Shown: piece after piece, positions 1-9,324 of the stretch | Layout: each line of letters begins with the position of its first letter | Numbering within the stretch: position 1 is the stretch's first letter | Assembly (NCBI RefSeq): GCF_900110555.1 | Contig: NZ_FOEE01000003.1 | Location: 1 to 64,000, forward strand | Origin: Trujillonella endophytica | Lineage (GTDB): Bacteria > Actinomycetota > Actinomycetes > Mycobacteriales > Geodermatophilaceae | DNA: 64,000 nucleotides | Reading direction: 5' to 3' | The notes under the pieces: model-generated | What the model was told of the DNA's origin: nothing | Seen by the model: only the letters and a program-made list of their open reading frames with translations | Database searches by the model: none | Program-made: the position numbers and the translations under genes

Positions 1-126
1 CGTCGGCTTTGCGTTGGGTGTCGCTGACGGCGTCGATGGCGGCGTCGGCTTTGCGTTGGGTGTCGCTGACGGCGCTGATGGCTTCGTCGGCTTTGCGTTG
101 GGTGTCGCCGACGGCGCTGATGGCGC
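1..126 (-). repeat. Three tandem 42-bp repeats inside a coding region
   Basis: Units at 1-42, 43-84 and 85-126 are nearly identical; each encodes 14 residues in the minus-strand gene. The array is cut by the window start so its real copy number is unknown. The period is a multiple of three, so copy-number change would keep the frame. Confidence 0.9.
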
Positions 127-313
127 CGTCGGCCCGGGCCAGCAGGCCCTCGACGGACGAGACGACGCCCGACACCCGGTCCAGGAGCCCCTCGATCCGG
201 CCCACCGCGGTCACCACCCGCGGCACGAGCGCGACCGCCTCCGACAGTCCCTCGCGGAGACCGTCCACCGCTGCCAGGACGTCGGAGGGGCCGGGGATGG
301 AGGGGAGGCGCAC
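1..313 (-). CDS. Coiled-coil repeat protein, C-terminus outside window (partial)
   Basis: No family recognised. At least 104 codons, open to the window edge. The first 60 or so residues are a hydrophobic/amphipathic helix-like segment (LPSIPGPSDVLAAVDGLREG onward); then a 14-residue unit of the type AISAVSDTQRKADE repeats three times and may continue outside. Fourteen residues equals two heptads, with A/I/V at regular places, so a rod-like coiled coil is likely. The GTG start at 313 is favoured because TAGCGT lies 6 bases upstream (leaderless promoter). The repeat uses CAA, AAA and GAA codons that are rare in the neighbours. Function unknown; phasin-like or cell-surface/scaffold roles are guesses only. 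Confidence 0.6.
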   Translation of the reverse strand, partial: MRLPSIPGPSDVLAAVDGLREGLSEAVALVPRVVTAVGRIEGLLDRVSGVVSSVEGLLARADGAISAVGDTQRKADEAISAVSDTQRKADAAIDAVSDTQRKAD

Positions 314-319
314 GGCCCG

Positions 320-325
320 ACGCTA
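320..325 (-). promoter_or_regulatory. -10 hexamer TAGCGT of a leaderless promoter
   Basis: Read on the minus strand, TAGCGT is followed by 6 bases and then the GTG at 313. This spacing places the transcription start at or next to the start codon. The same hexamer and spacing occur at murB. Confidence 0.5.
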
Positions 326-485
326 CGGCCGTGACCGATTCGCCGCCGGGCGATCTCCGCGCGTCACCCGTCCGGCGCCCCGATCGGACGTATCGTGAGG
401 AGCCGCCCACGAAGCGTGTGCGGAGTGCTCGTGCGCGCGCGGGTACGGGGGCCGGCACGGACCACGACGATGGGATGTCGACGCG

Positions 486-2687
486 GTGGGGGACTCGCGA
501 GCTGAGGGCGGCGGTGCCGGCGACGGTGCGGTCGGCCGGGACAGCGAGCCGCTGACCCTCGAGCAGCTGATCGCCCGCCGGGGCTCCGGCCCGAGCGGCC
601 GCCGTGCGGCCCGCCGCACCGGTGAGGTTCCGATCCCGCTGCTGCCCGGTGAGTCGCTGCCCGCCCACCGCGGCCCCCGGCCCGCGGTCCCGCCGTCCCC
701 CGGCCGCCCGCCCGCCCGCGGGGCCGCGGACACCCCGCCGCCCGTTCGCGGGTTCCCTCCCGTTCCGCCGGCCGCTGCGGGGCCGCCGCGCTCGGCGCCC
801 TTGGCCCCCGCGTCGCCGTCCGTGCGCCCGGTGCCGGCCGCCGTCCTCCAGGCGGCCGCCCTCCGGCAACCAAGCTCGCCACCGTCCGCTCTCCCGCGGC
901 CGGCCGTGCCGCCGGTCCCGGCCGCTCCCGGACCCGTCGCGGACGTCGGCGGCATCCGTCCGATCGCCCCGCCGCCCGCGGGTGCGCCGGCGGGGGGGCA
1001 CCGCGGCGGCCCCGTCCCGCCGCCCGGCGTCCGGTTCAGCCAGCCGGTCCCGCCGCTGCCCGGTGGTGGTCCCGGCGGGCAGTCGCCGGCCCGTCCGGGC
1101 AGGCCGCTGCCGCCGATCCCCGGGCTCGACGCCCCCGGCCGCTCCGGGGCGACGGTTGCGCCCCGGCCGCCGCGCAAGGAGAGCCGCGCCGCCCGCCGCG
1201 CCGCGCGCAGCCCCGGTCGACGACGGATGGTCCGGCTCGCGCAGGGCGCTGCGGCGCTCGTCGCCCTCGTGCTGGCCTACCACCTGGGGCTCTACGTCTA
1301 CGTCGACAACAGCATCGAGCGGGTCGACGCGCTCGCCCTCGACGGGCCGGAGATCGTCGCCCCGCAGCTGCAGGAGGGCGCGGCGACCTACCTGGTCGTC
1401 GGGACCGGCCTGCCGGGAGCCGAGGGGCCCGATGGCGTCGCCGCCCTGCTGGCCCGGGTCGCGCCGGACGAGGAGTCGGCCGTGCTGGTCAGCCTGCCGC
1501 CGACGGCGCTGGTCGACACCCCGGCCTGCCGGGCGGCCGACGGCGACGTCCGGGAGCCGGTCACCGAGGCGTTCGGCGACTCGCTGCTCGAGGGCGGGCC
1601 CGCCTGCATGGTGCGGGCCGTGCAGCAGCTGTCCGGCCTGCGGGTCGACCACTACCTCGGCGTCGACCTGGCCCGGCTGCCGGACATGGTGGACGCGCTC
1701 GACGGCATCCCCGTGTGCCTCCCGACGGTCACCGGGGCCTGGGCCGCGGCGGCCGACCCGCTGCCGGCCGGGGCCTCCCACCTCGACGGCGAGCGGGCGG
1801 CCGGCTGGCTGCGCCCCGGGGACCCCGCCGCCGACGCCGGGGGGACCGCGGTCGCCGAGCGCGCGCAGGTGGTGCTCACGTCGACGCTGCGGCAGGCCAT
1901 GTCGTGGGGCGTGCTCGGCAACCCGGTCCGGCTCACCTCGTTCCTGACCAGCACCGCCGACGCGCTCACCGTCGACGAGTCGACCAACCTCGGGGACCTG
2001 CGCACCCTGGCCGGAACGCTCGGCGACCTGTCCGGCGACGCCGTGCAGCGCGCGGCCCTCCCGGTGGCCCAGGTGGGCTACGTGCCCGCCGGCGCCGAGC
2101 AGGGGTACGTGCTGCTGGACCGGCCGGCGACGCGCCTGCTGTTCGAGTCGGTGATCGAGGACGGCGTCCTGCCGCCGGGGGCCCAGCTCGAGGAGGCCGT
2201 CCCGGCCCCGGAACCCGCCGACGAGGCGCCCGCGCCGGAGCCCGCGGAGGAGCCGGCAACCGCCCCCGAGCCGCCCGCGACCGTGCTCGCGTCCGAGGTG
2301 TCGGTCGAGGTCCGCAACGGCACCGCCACGGCCGGGCTGGCGAGCACCGTCGCGGAGGCGCTGCGCCAGCAGGGCTTCGTCGTCGGCGCGGTCGGCAACG
2401 AGCCCGGCGGGGTGGACCGGACGGTCGTGCGCCACGGGCCCGGCGTCGCGGCCCAGGCCCGGACGGTGGCCGCCGCGGTGCCGGGCGCGGTGCTCGAGCC
2501 CAGCGATGCCCTCGGGGACACCGTCCGGCTCGTCCTCGGCCCGGACTACACCACCGTCGTCCCGGTGCCGCCCCCCGCTCCGCCGTCCAGCGCCCCGTCC
2601 GGCGCCCCCGACGCGTCGGCGGAGCCGGCCTCGGAGGTGCTCGCGGCGGAGCCGCGGACCGCCTCGGCGACGGTCGGCTGCGGCTGA
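486..2687 (+). CDS. LytR-CpsA-Psr (LCP)-like envelope protein with LytR_C domain, degenerate active site
   Basis: 733 residues. Residues 1-240 are cytoplasmic and very rich in Pro/Arg; one membrane helix lies near 250-270; an extracellular LCP-like domain spans roughly 295-510; a Pro/Glu linker follows; a LytR_C domain sits near 605-690 (VSVEVRNGTATAGLA onward); the tail is low complexity. LCP enzymes attach wall polymers (arabinogalactan, teichoic acids) to peptidoglycan. The fold is recognisable (YLVVGTG near 302) but the usual SIPRD-type motif reads SLPPTALVD near 336, so the conserved arginine is absent, and the upstream SD-type motif reads PDGVAAL. It may be a non-catalytic LCP relative. 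The GTG start lacks a clear ribosome site; no upstream in-frame alternative was found. Confidence 0.75.
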   Translation: MGDSRAEGGGAGDGAVGRDSEPLTLEQLIARRGSGPSGRRAARRTGEVPIPLLPGESLPAHRGPRPAVPPSPGRPPARGAADTPPPVRGFPPVPPAAAGPPRSAPLAPASPSVRPVPAAVLQAAALRQPSSPPSALPRPAVPPVPAAPGPVADVGGIRPIAPPPAGAPAGGHRGGPVPPPGVRFSQPVPPLPGGGPGGQSPARPGRPLPPIPGLDAPGRSGATVAPRPPRKESRAARRAARSPGRRRMVRLAQGAAALVALVLAYHLGLYVYVDNSIERVDALALDGPEIVAPQLQEGAATYLVVGTGLPGAEGPDGVAALLARVAPDEESAVLVSLPPTALVDTPACRAADGDVREPVTEAFGDSLLEGGPACMVRAVQQLSGLRVDHYLGVDLARLPDMVDALDGIPVCLPTVTGAWAAAADPLPAGASHLDGERAAGWLRPGDPAADAGGTAVAERAQVVLTSTLRQAMSWGVLGNPVRLTSFLTSTADALTVDESTNLGDLRTLAGTLGDLSGDAVQRAALPVAQVGYVPAGAEQGYVLLDRPATRLLFESVIEDGVLPPGAQLEEAVPAPEPADEAPAPEPAEEPATAPEPPATVLASEVSVEVRNGTATAGLASTVAEALRQQGFVVGAVGNEPGGVDRTVVRHGPGVAAQARTVAAAVPGAVLEPSDALGDTVRLVLGPDYTTVVPVPPPAPPSSAPSGAPDASAEPASEVLAAEPRTASATVGCG

Positions 2688-2703
2688 CCGGCAGGACCGG
2701 ATC

Positions 2704-3993
2704 TCAGCGCGCGAGCCGCAGCCGGCCCACCCGGTAGGCCACGCCGACGGCGAACACCGCGAGGCCCGCGACGACCGCCGTCCACGGCAGCGTGGCCACC
2801 AGCGCCAGGCAGCCCGCCGCGCCGAGGACCTGCAGCCACCGCGGGCGCCGGCGATGCTCCGCGTGCTGCGTGAACGCCGCGACGTTCGCGACGAGGTAGT
2901 AGAGCAGGACGCCGAACGAGGAGAACCCGATCGCGTCGCGCAGGTCCGCCACCAGCAGCAGCGCGCAGACGGCGACCGCGACGGTCACCTCGACGCGATG
3001 GGGGACGCGGAAGCGCGGGTGCACGGCGGCGAGGAACCGCGGCAGGTCGGCCTGTCGCGCCATGGCCAGGCCGGTGCGCCCGATGCCGGCGACGAGTGCC
3101 AGCAGCGCCCCGAGCGAGGCGGCGGCCGCCCCGACACCGACCGCGGGCGAGACCCATGCCCACGATCCGCGCTCCACGGCGTCGGCCAGCGGCGTCGGGG
3201 TGGCGGCGACGCCGTCGGGGCCGAGCGCGGCGAGCAGGACCACCGCGACCGACGCGTAGACGACGAGCGCGCCGCCCAGCGCGAGCCCGATCGCCCGGGG
3301 GATGGTGCGCTCGGGGTCGCGGACCTCCTCGCCCATCGTGGCGATGCGGGCGTAGCCCGCGAACGCGAAGAACAGCAGGCCCGCCGACTGCAGCACCCCG
3401 TACCACCCGCCCTCGGCCGACGGGTCCGGGCGCAGGCCCTCGGCGCTCGCCCCGCCCCCCAGCAGCACGGCCGCGACCGAGACGGCCAGCGCGGCGAGGA
3501 CGACGGCCACGACGATCCGGGTGAGTCCGGCGGTGCGCGTGACGCCGCGGTAGTTGACCGCCGTCACCGTGAGCACCGCGGCCACCGCCACCGGCTTCTG
3601 CCAGCCCGCCGGCGCCGCGTAGGCGGCGAACGTGAGTGCCATCGCCGCGCAGCTCGCGGTCTTGCCGACCACGAATCCCCAGCCGGCCAGGAAGCCCCAC
3701 CACTCGCCCAGCCGCTCCCGCCCGTAGACGTAGGTGCCACCGGAGGTCGGGTACTGCGCGGCCAGCTGCGCCGAGGCCATCGCGTTGCAGTAGGCCACCA
3801 CCGCCGCGATCGCCAGGCCGATCAGCAGGCCCGCACCGGCGGCTGCCGCGGCGGGGGTGAACGCGGCGAACACGCCCGCGCCGATCATCGACCCCAGGCC
3901 GATCAGCACCGCGTCGGCGGTGCCGAGCCGGCGGACCAGGCCGGGTCCGGTGCTGACGGCGACTCCCCGGGTGCCGGGCGGCGGACCGGTCAG
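2704..3993 (-). CDS. APC-superfamily amino-acid permease (basic/cationic amino-acid transporter type)
   Basis: About 420 residues and roughly twelve hydrophobic segments. The N-terminal helix [14 protein letters not shown] is the classic APC substrate-binding turn, followed by the second helix ending in [20 protein letters not shown], which is the typical amino-acid transporter signature. Role: amino-acid uptake or exchange at the membrane. Convergent with the LCP gene (16 bases apart) and directly downstream of pstB. Start is uncertain: homology appears to begin near [11 protein letters not shown], where no ATG, GTG or TTG exists. I give a CTG at 3993, which overlaps the pstB stop as CTGA, imitating the ATGA/GTGA couplings used elsewhere here. 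The first GTG (3909) would delete part of the first helix. Confidence 0.75.
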   Translation of the reverse strand: MTGPPPGTRGVAVSTGPGLVRRLGTADAVLIGLGSMIGAGVFAAFTPAAAAAGAGLLIGLAIAAVVAYCNAMASAQLAAQYPTSGGTYVYGRERLGEWWGFLAGWGFVVGKTASCAAMALTFAAYAAPAGWQKPVAVAAVLTVTAVNYRGVTRTAGLTRIVVAVVLAALAVSVAAVLLGGGASAEGLRPDPSAEGGWYGVLQSAGLLFFAFAGYARIATMGEEVRDPERTIPRAIGLALGGALVVYASVAVVLLAALGPDGVAATPTPLADAVERGSWAWVSPAVGVGAAAASLGALLALVAGIGRTGLAMARQADLPRFLAAVHPRFRVPHRVEVTVAVAVCALLLVADLRDAIGFSSFGVLLYYLVANVAAFTQHAEHRRRPRWLQVLGAAGCLALVATLPWTAVVAGLAVFAVGVAYRVGRLRLAR

Positions 3994-4769
3994 CCGAAGC
4001 GGCCGGAGATGTAGTCCTCGGTCGCCTTCTCGTCGGGGTTGCTGAAGATCTTCTCGGTCGGGTTGAACTCGATCAGCCGGCCGGGCTGCCCGACGCCGTT
4101 GAGGTTGAAGAAGCCGGTCTGCTCGCTCACGCGGGCGGCCTGCTGCATGTTGTGCGTGACGATGACGATCGTGAACCGTTCCTTGAGCTCGGTCATCAGG
4201 TCCTCGATGGCGAGCGTGGAGATCGGGTCCAGCGCCGAGCAGGGCTCGTCCATGAGGAGGACGTCGGGCTCGACGGCGATGGCGCGGGCGATGCACAGCC
4301 GCTGCTGCTGGCCGCCGGACAGGCCGGAGCCGGGGCGGTCGAGCCGGTCCTTGACCTCGTTCCACAGGTTCGCGCCGCGCAGCGACCGCTCGACCAGCTC
4401 GTCGGTCTCGGCGCGCTTCATCCGCTTGTTGTTCAGGCGGTTGCCGGCGATGACGTTGTCGTAGATCGACATGGTCGGGAACGGGTTGGGCCGCTGGAAG
4501 ACCATCCCGATCTGCCGGCGGACGTCGACGGGGTCGACGTCGCTGCCGTAGAGGTCCTGGCCGTCCATGACGACCTTGCCCTCCACGCGCGCGCCGGGCA
4601 GCACCTCGTGCATCCGGTTGATCGAGCGCAGGAACGTGGACTTGCCACAGCCCGAGGGGCCGATCAGCGCGGTGATGCTGCGCGGCTCGATGGAGACGTT
4701 GACGCCCTCCACGGCCAGGAAGTTGCCGTAGTAGATGTTGAGGTCCGAGACCTCGATGCGCTTGGCCAC
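3990..4769 (-). CDS. pstB: Phosphate ABC transporter ATPase PstB
   Basis: 259 residues, the usual PstB length. Walker [10 protein letters not shown] near 33-41, Q-loop region with [10 protein letters not shown] typical of PstB, signature LSGGQQQR, Walker [13 protein letters not shown] and the switch histidine in [11 protein letters not shown]. It powers high-affinity phosphate import through PstA/PstC. It is the last transporter gene of pstSCAB and follows pstA by 39 bases. ATG start is clear. The PstB-specific NPFP motif separates it from other ABC ATPases. Confidence 0.97.
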   Translation of the reverse strand: MAKRIEVSDLNIYYGNFLAVEGVNVSIEPRSITALIGPSGCGKSTFLRSINRMHEVLPGARVEGKVVMDGQDLYGSDVDPVDVRRQIGMVFQRPNPFPTMSIYDNVIAGNRLNNKRMKRAETDELVERSLRGANLWNEVKDRLDRPGSGLSGGQQQRLCIARAIAVEPDVLLMDEPCSALDPISTLAIEDLMTELKERFTIVIVTHNMQQAARVSEQTGFFNLNGVGQPGRLIEFNPTEKIFSNPDEKATEDYISGRFG

Positions 4770-4808
4770 GTGCGTGTCCTCCGGGTCAGTCGATCGGTGC
4801 CGAGTCGG

Positions 4809-5888
4809 TCAGCGACCGGTCGTGGGGGCGAAGAAGCGGCTGATCAGGCGGGCGACGACGTTGAGCGCCATGACCAGGATGATGAGCAGGAGCGCCGCCG
4901 TCCAGGCCCGGTCGAGGAACGCCTGCTCGTTCACGCCGGGCTGGGTCAGCTGGTAGTAGGCGAACACCGGCAGGGTCGCCATGCGGCCGTCGAACGGGTT
5001 GAGGTTCGTGCCGGTGATCAGGCCGACGGTGATGAGCAGCGGCGCGGTCTCGCCGACCACGCGGGCGACGGCCAGCGTGATGCCGGTGCCCAGGCCCGCG
5101 ACGGCGGTCGGGAGGACGACCTTCATGACGGTGCGCCACTTCGGCACGCCCAGGGCGTAGCTGGCCTCGCGCAGCTCGTTCGGCACGAGCTTGAGGACCT
5201 CCTCGCAGGAGCGGACGACGACCGGGATCATCAGCACGGAGAGGGCGACCGCGCCCATGACACCCGCGCGGAAGTCGTTGCCGAACAGCAGGGTGAACAG
5301 CGCGAACGCGAAGAGGCCGGCCACGATCGACGGGATGCCGGTCATGACGTCGACGAAGAACGTGATCGCCTTCTTCAGCCGCCCGGTGCCGTACTCCACG
5401 AGGTAGATGGCGGCCATGAGCCCGATCGGCACGGAGATGGCCGTGGCCAGCGCGGTGATGATCAGCGTGCCCAGGACGGCGTGGTAGGCGCCGCCGCCCT
5501 CGCCCACGACCCGGTACATCGAGTTGCTGAAGAACTGCCCGTCGAAGCGGGCCAGGCCGTTGTCCAGCACGGTCCAGACCAGCGAGACCAGCGGGACCAT
5601 CGCGATGCCGAACGCGGTGGTCACCAGGCTGGTGACCAGCCGGTCGGTCGCCTTGCGGCGCCCCTCCACGGCGCGGGAGGCGGCGTAGACCGCCACGGTG
5701 CCCAGGACGACGCCGTAGACCACGGTGGAGATGACGCTGAAGCCGGTGAGCGCCGAGAGCGCGGCGCCGACGGCGACACCGCCCGCGAAGAGGCCGAAGG
5801 GGGCGTACCGCGGGAGCTTGCGCTGGACCCTGACCGGGCCCTCCTGCGGCGTGGCGGCCGGCGGCGCGGCCTGGGTGTCGGTGCTCAT
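4809..5888 (-). CDS. pstA: Phosphate ABC transporter permease PstA
   Basis: 359 residues. A cytoplasmic N-terminus of about 40 residues precedes two extra helices near 35-75, then the usual PstA core with six helices and the EAA-type loop ELREASYALGVPKWRTVMKV. It forms the membrane channel with PstC. The ATG at 5888 overlaps the pstC stop by one base (TGATG), so translation is coupled. The two extra N-terminal helices are a common feature of actinobacterial PstA. Confidence 0.95.
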   Translation of the reverse strand: MSTDTQAAPPAATPQEGPVRVQRKLPRYAPFGLFAGGVAVGAALSALTGFSVISTVVYGVVLGTVAVYAASRAVEGRRKATDRLVTSLVTTAFGIAMVPLVSLVWTVLDNGLARFDGQFFSNSMYRVVGEGGGAYHAVLGTLIITALATAISVPIGLMAAIYLVEYGTGRLKKAITFFVDVMTGIPSIVAGLFAFALFTLLFGNDFRAGVMGAVALSVLMIPVVVRSCEEVLKLVPNELREASYALGVPKWRTVMKVVLPTAVAGLGTGITLAVARVVGETAPLLITVGLITGTNLNPFDGRMATLPVFAYYQLTQPGVNEQAFLDRAWTAALLLIILVMALNVVARLISRFFAPTTGR

Positions 5889-6841
5889 CAGTTGGCTCCG
5901 GAGAAGTCGGCGCGCCGGTTGACGACCCAGCGGGCGAGCATGTTGACCGCGAGGGTGATGACGAAGAGCACGAGGCCGCTGGCGATCAGCGTGTTGACCC
6001 CGAGCCCGGTGGCCTCGGGGAACCTCAGCGCGATGTTGGACGCGATCGTCGAGGGGCTGGAGTTGCTGATCACGTTGAGCGTGGCGCCCGCTCCGCCGGA
6101 CAGGATGATGGCCACCGCCATGGTCTCGCCGAGCGCCCGGCCGAGGCCGAGCATCGCGCCGGCGATCACGCCCGACTTGCCGTAGGGCAGCACCGCCATC
6201 CGGATCATCTCCCAGCGGGTGGCGCCCAGGGCGAGCGCGGCCTCGCGGTGCAGCGCCGGCGCCTGGCCGAACACCTCGCGGGCGATGGCGGAGATGATCG
6301 GCAGGATCATCACCGCCAGCACCAGGCCGACGGTCAGCATGGTGCGGCCGGTCGTCGACGCCGGCCCCGCGAAGAACGGGATGAACCCCAGCGTGTCGTC
6401 CAGCCACTCGTGGAACGGGACGAGCTGCTTGGCGAGGACGGCGAGGCCCCAGAAGCCGTAGACGACGCTGGGGATGGCGGCGAGGAGGTCGATCACGTAG
6501 CCCAGCGCCGTCGCGATCCGCCGCGGGGCGTAGTAGGTCACGTAGAGCGCGATGCCGACCGCGAGCGGGGTGGCGACCAGCAGTGCGATCACGGCGCCGA
6601 GGAGGGTGCCGGCGATCAGGGGCCAGACGTAGTCGCCGAGGCCCTCTCCGCCGGGGATCTCCTCGGAGGACGCGGTGAAGGCCGGGATCGCCTCGCTGAT
6701 GAGGAAGGCGGCGACACCGGCCAGCACGAGCAGGATGAAGATGCCGGAGCCGCGGGCGGCGCCGGCGAAGATCCGGTCACCCGGCCGGCGGATCGTCCGC
6801 TGCTGCGCCGGGGGTTCGGTCGGGGCCTTCGTGACGGTCAC
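5888..6841 (-). CDS. pstC: Phosphate ABC transporter permease PstC
   Basis: 317 residues with about six membrane helices. The EAA loop (REAALALGATRWEMIRMAVL) and the segment YGFWGLAVLAKQLVPF are typical of PstC. GTG start at 6841. It lies 104 bases after pstS and before pstA in one operon, and pairs with PstA to make the phosphate channel. Confidence 0.95.
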   Translation of the reverse strand: MTVTKAPTEPPAQQRTIRRPGDRIFAGAARGSGIFILLVLAGVAAFLISEAIPAFTASSEEIPGGEGLGDYVWPLIAGTLLGAVIALLVATPLAVGIALYVTYYAPRRIATALGYVIDLLAAIPSVVYGFWGLAVLAKQLVPFHEWLDDTLGFIPFFAGPASTTGRTMLTVGLVLAVMILPIISAIAREVFGQAPALHREAALALGATRWEMIRMAVLPYGKSGVIAGAMLGLGRALGETMAVAIILSGGAGATLNVISNSSPSTIASNIALRFPEATGLGVNTLIASGLVLFVITLAVNMLARWVVNRRADFSGAN

Positions 6842-6945
6842 CGCTGCTCCGTGGGGGTCGTTCGTGGGTGCGGGTGCCCGGGTCCGGGCGGTGCGGCGGC
6901 CCGGGACGCCGGTCGGACGTCCCGGGCCACCGCGGTGGGCGGATC

Positions 6946-8061
6946 TCAGCCGGCGGTGATGGCGTCGACCGCGGTCTGCGCCTGCTCGCGCAGGGCGTCG
7001 GAGATCTCGGCGTTGCCGGCGTTCTCGGCGGCGGCAGCCTGACCGTCCTCGCTGATCACGTAGCCCATGAACGCGGCCACGTTGTCGGCCGTCTCCTGGT
7101 CGTCGTAGGTGATGCAGCCGAGGTGGTAGCTCACCAGGACGATCGGGTACTCGTCGGCGCTCTCGGTCAGCCGGTTGAGCTCGATGGCGAAGTCGTACTC
7201 ACCGCGCCCCTCGACCGCCGGCGAGTTCTCGACCACCGCCGCGGCGGCCTCGGGGGTGGGGGCGGCGAAGCTCTCGCCGACGGCGACGTTCGCCACGCCC
7301 AGGTCCCCGGCGCGGCTGGCGTCCGCGTACCCGATGGCACCGTCGACGCTGCCCACGACCTCGACCATGCCCGAGGTCTGGTTCGCGGCCTCGCCACCCG
7401 GCAGCGGCCACTCGCCGTCGGGCTCGGAGGTCCACACGTCCCCGGCCGCCTGGAACAGGTAGTCCGTGAAGTTGTCGGTGGTGCCCGAGTCGTCGGCGCG
7501 GTGGACCGGGGTGATGGCGGTGCCGGGCAGCGTGGCGTCCGGGTTGTCCGCGGCGATGGCCGGGTCGTCCCACGACGTGATCGCGCCGGTGAAGATGCCC
7601 GCGATGGTGGCCGGCGACAGGTCGAGCTCGTCGACCCCCTCGAGGTTGAAGATCACGGCGATCGGCGAGATGTAGTTGGGCAGCTCGAAGACCTCGCCGC
7701 CGGCGCACCGCTCCTGCGCCTGGGCCAGCTCCTCGTCGTCCAGGGCGGCGTCCGAGCCGGCGAAGGCCGTGGAGCCCGCGATGAACTGCTCGCGCCCGGC
7801 GCCGGAGCCGGCGGGGTCGTAGCTGAACCGCACACCCGGGTACTCGCCCTCGAAGCCCGCCTGCCAGGCCTCCATGGCGGCCTGCTGGCTGCTGGCGCCC
7901 GCGCCGACGAGCTCGCCGCTCAGCTCCTGGGTGTCGCCACCGCCGTCGGAGCCGGAGTTGGAGTCGTCGGACTCGTTGGAGGCTCCGCACGCCGCGAGCG
8001 CCAGGGTGGCGGCGAGTGCGGCGGAGATCGTGAGGGCGCGCGTGCTGCTGCGCAGCTTCAA
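6946..8061 (-). CDS. pstS: Phosphate-binding lipoprotein PstS
   Basis: 371 residues with the chosen start. A signal peptide ends in the lipobox LALAAC, so the mature protein is a lipid-anchored binding protein on the outer face of the membrane. Phosphate-binding motifs are visible: GAGASSQQAAMEAW near the N-terminus, FAGSDAAL, and DDSGTTDNF in the middle. Start: a TTG at 8061 preceded by GAAAGG at a suitable distance; an upstream in-frame TTG at 8115 would add a non-signal-like extension of 18 residues. First gene of pstSCAB, under the PHO boxes at 8162-8179. Confidence 0.95.
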   Translation of the reverse strand: MKLRSSTRALTISAALAATLALAACGASNESDDSNSGSDGGGDTQELSGELVGAGASSQQAAMEAWQAGFEGEYPGVRFSYDPAGSGAGREQFIAGSTAFAGSDAALDDEELAQAQERCAGGEVFELPNYISPIAVIFNLEGVDELDLSPATIAGIFTGAITSWDDPAIAADNPDATLPGTAITPVHRADDSGTTDNFTDYLFQAAGDVWTSEPDGEWPLPGGEAANQTSGMVEVVGSVDGAIGYADASRAGDLGVANVAVGESFAAPTPEAAAAVVENSPAVEGRGEYDFAIELNRLTESADEYPIVLVSYHLGCITYDDQETADNVAAFMGYVISEDGQAAAAENAGNAEISDALREQAQTAVDAITAG

Positions 8062-8124
8062 GTCAGTGCCTTTCGAAGGGTGCCCGGACCTCGTTGCCGG
8101 GCAGCGCTGATCCAACGAAGAGGA

Positions 8125-8130
8125 ACGCTA
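8125..8130 (-). promoter_or_regulatory. -10 hexamer TAGCGT of the pstS promoter
   Basis: On the minus strand TAGCGT lies about 57-64 bases before the pstS TTG. The PHO box ends 31 bases upstream of it, a spacing repeated at phoU (39629-39634). Confidence 0.5.
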
Positions 8131-8161
8131 GGGAGCCGAGGTGGCCGCATCCGGGTCGATC

Positions 8162-8179
8162 GGTGAACGCGAGGTGAAC
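8162..8179 (-). promoter_or_regulatory. PHO box (two GTTCACC repeats, 11-bp phase) before pstS
   Basis: On the minus strand GTTCACC at 8179-8173 and 8168-8162 repeat with exactly 11-bp spacing, as in PhoP/RegX3 boxes of actinobacteria. A further GTTCACC is at 8234-8228. Position just upstream of the -10 fits activation of pst under phosphate starvation, presumably by the RegX3 encoded at 41034-41714. Confidence 0.8.
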
Positions 8180-8304
8180 GCGATCGGAGGTCTTGCCGAC
8201 CGGGTGAGAAGCAGCTCACGTCCAGGCGGTGAACGACCGCGCGTCCGGTGGCGCGGGACGCCGGGATGCGGCAGGAACGGACGGTTGGCCGGGGGCGGCC
8301 GGGG

Positions 8305-9324
8305 TCAGTGCGCGCGCCGCCAGGAGACGTCGACGGAGAAGCGGGTGAAGCCCCGCTTCTCGTACAGCGTCACGGCGGGCACGTTGTCGGCCTCGACGTA
8401 GAGCAGCACCTCGCGCAGCCCGCGACCGCGCAGGTGGGCCAGCCCCAGGTCGGTCAGCGCCCGGCCCAGGCCGGTGCCCTGGGCCGAGGGGGCGATGCCC
8501 AGCACGTAGACCTCGCCGATGGCCTCGTCGCCGGCGTCCCCGGGTGGGTGGACCTTGGTCCAGTGGGAGCCCAGCAGCTCCCCGTCGGCGCCCGGGTCAC
8601 CGCGCCAGGCCAGGAGGAACCCGGCCGCGTCGAACCAGGGCTCGGCCTCGCGCAGCGCGAGGTCGGCCGCCGTCCAGCCGCCCTGCTCGGGGTGCGCGGC
8701 GAACGCGCGGGCGTTGACCCCCAGCCACGCCTGCTCGTCCCGGCCCGGGACGAACGGGAGCACCCGCACGCCGTCGGGCAGCGACGGCCGCGGATCGGGG
8801 TCGACGCCGGCGAGGTCGCGTCGCATCTGGAGGAGCACCCGCGCGCGGTCGTACCCGCCGGCGGCGGCGAGCTCGGCCGAGCCGGGCAGGTCGCCGTGCG
8901 CCCAGACCCGCAGCGGGCGGTGCCCGGCCAGCTCCTCGAGCCGGGCGAGCAGCACCCGCCCGACGCCGCGGCGCCGCGCGTCCGGGTGCACCACGAGCTC
9001 GCCCTCGGCGTCGTCGGTGTCGTCGGTGTCGCCGGGGTCGCCGCCCTCGAAGCGGGCGTAGCCGACGACGGCGTCCCCGATCTCGACGAGCACGTCCCGC
9101 CCGCCCGCGCCGCCGCCGTGCTGCAGGCGCAGCTCGGCGTCCTCGGAGAGCGGCCGCACGCCGTCGGCCGCCGTGGCGGCGCGCAGCAGCGCCAGCACGG
9201 CCTCGACCTGGGCGGCCTCCAGCCGGGGGACGTCCCGGACGGCGAACGGATCGACGGTCAGCGCGGCCTCAGCGGAGGGGAGCGGTGGTCCGGTCGGCGG
9301 CCGGGGCCTCGGCGGTGTCGGCAC
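8305..9324 (-). CDS. mshD: Mycothiol synthase MshD
   Basis: 339 residues, two tandem GNAT acetyltransferase domains (about 25-150 and 170-335), as in MshD. It acetylates the cysteine amine of Cys-GlcN-Ins with acetyl-CoA, the last step of mycothiol synthesis. The C-terminal acetyl-CoA site is visible in [20 protein letters not shown], and the ending with [18 protein letters not shown] is typical. The GTG at 9324 overlaps the end of glnR by 56 bases; a shorter start is possible but no ATG/GTG lies in the overlap-free part. Neighbouring glnR and pst genes match the mycobacterial order glnR-mshD-phoT. Confidence 0.93.
   Translation of the reverse strand: MPTPPRPRPPTGPPLPSAEAALTVDPFAVRDVPRLEAAQVEAVLALLRAATAADGVRPLSEDAELRLQHGGGAGGRDVLVEIGDAVVGYARFEGGDPGDTDDTDDAEGELVVHPDARRRGVGRVLLARLEELAGHRPLRVWAHGDLPGSAELAAAGGYDRARVLLQMRRDLAGVDPDPRPSLPDGVRVLPFVPGRDEQAWLGVNARAFAAHPEQGGWTAADLALREAEPWFDAAGFLLAWRGDPGADGELLGSHWTKVHPPGDAGDEAIGEVYVLGIAPSAQGTGLGRALTDLGLAHLRGRGLREVLLYVEADNVPAVTLYEKRGFTRFSVDVSWRRAH

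Noticed and set aside
2546-4014. Long open frames on both strands opposite the permease
   Set aside because: Arg/Gly/Ala-rich, no hydrophobic pattern or motif; typical shadow frames of high-GC DNA.
4152-6185. 677-codon plus-strand open frame across pstB-pstA
   Set aside because: Composition of Asp/His/Gly/Arg/Ala runs, antisense to well-identified Pst proteins.
8227-8234. The isolated GTTCACC as an independent promoter element for mshD
   Set aside because: mshD ends there and is transcribed away; orientation fits pstS only.
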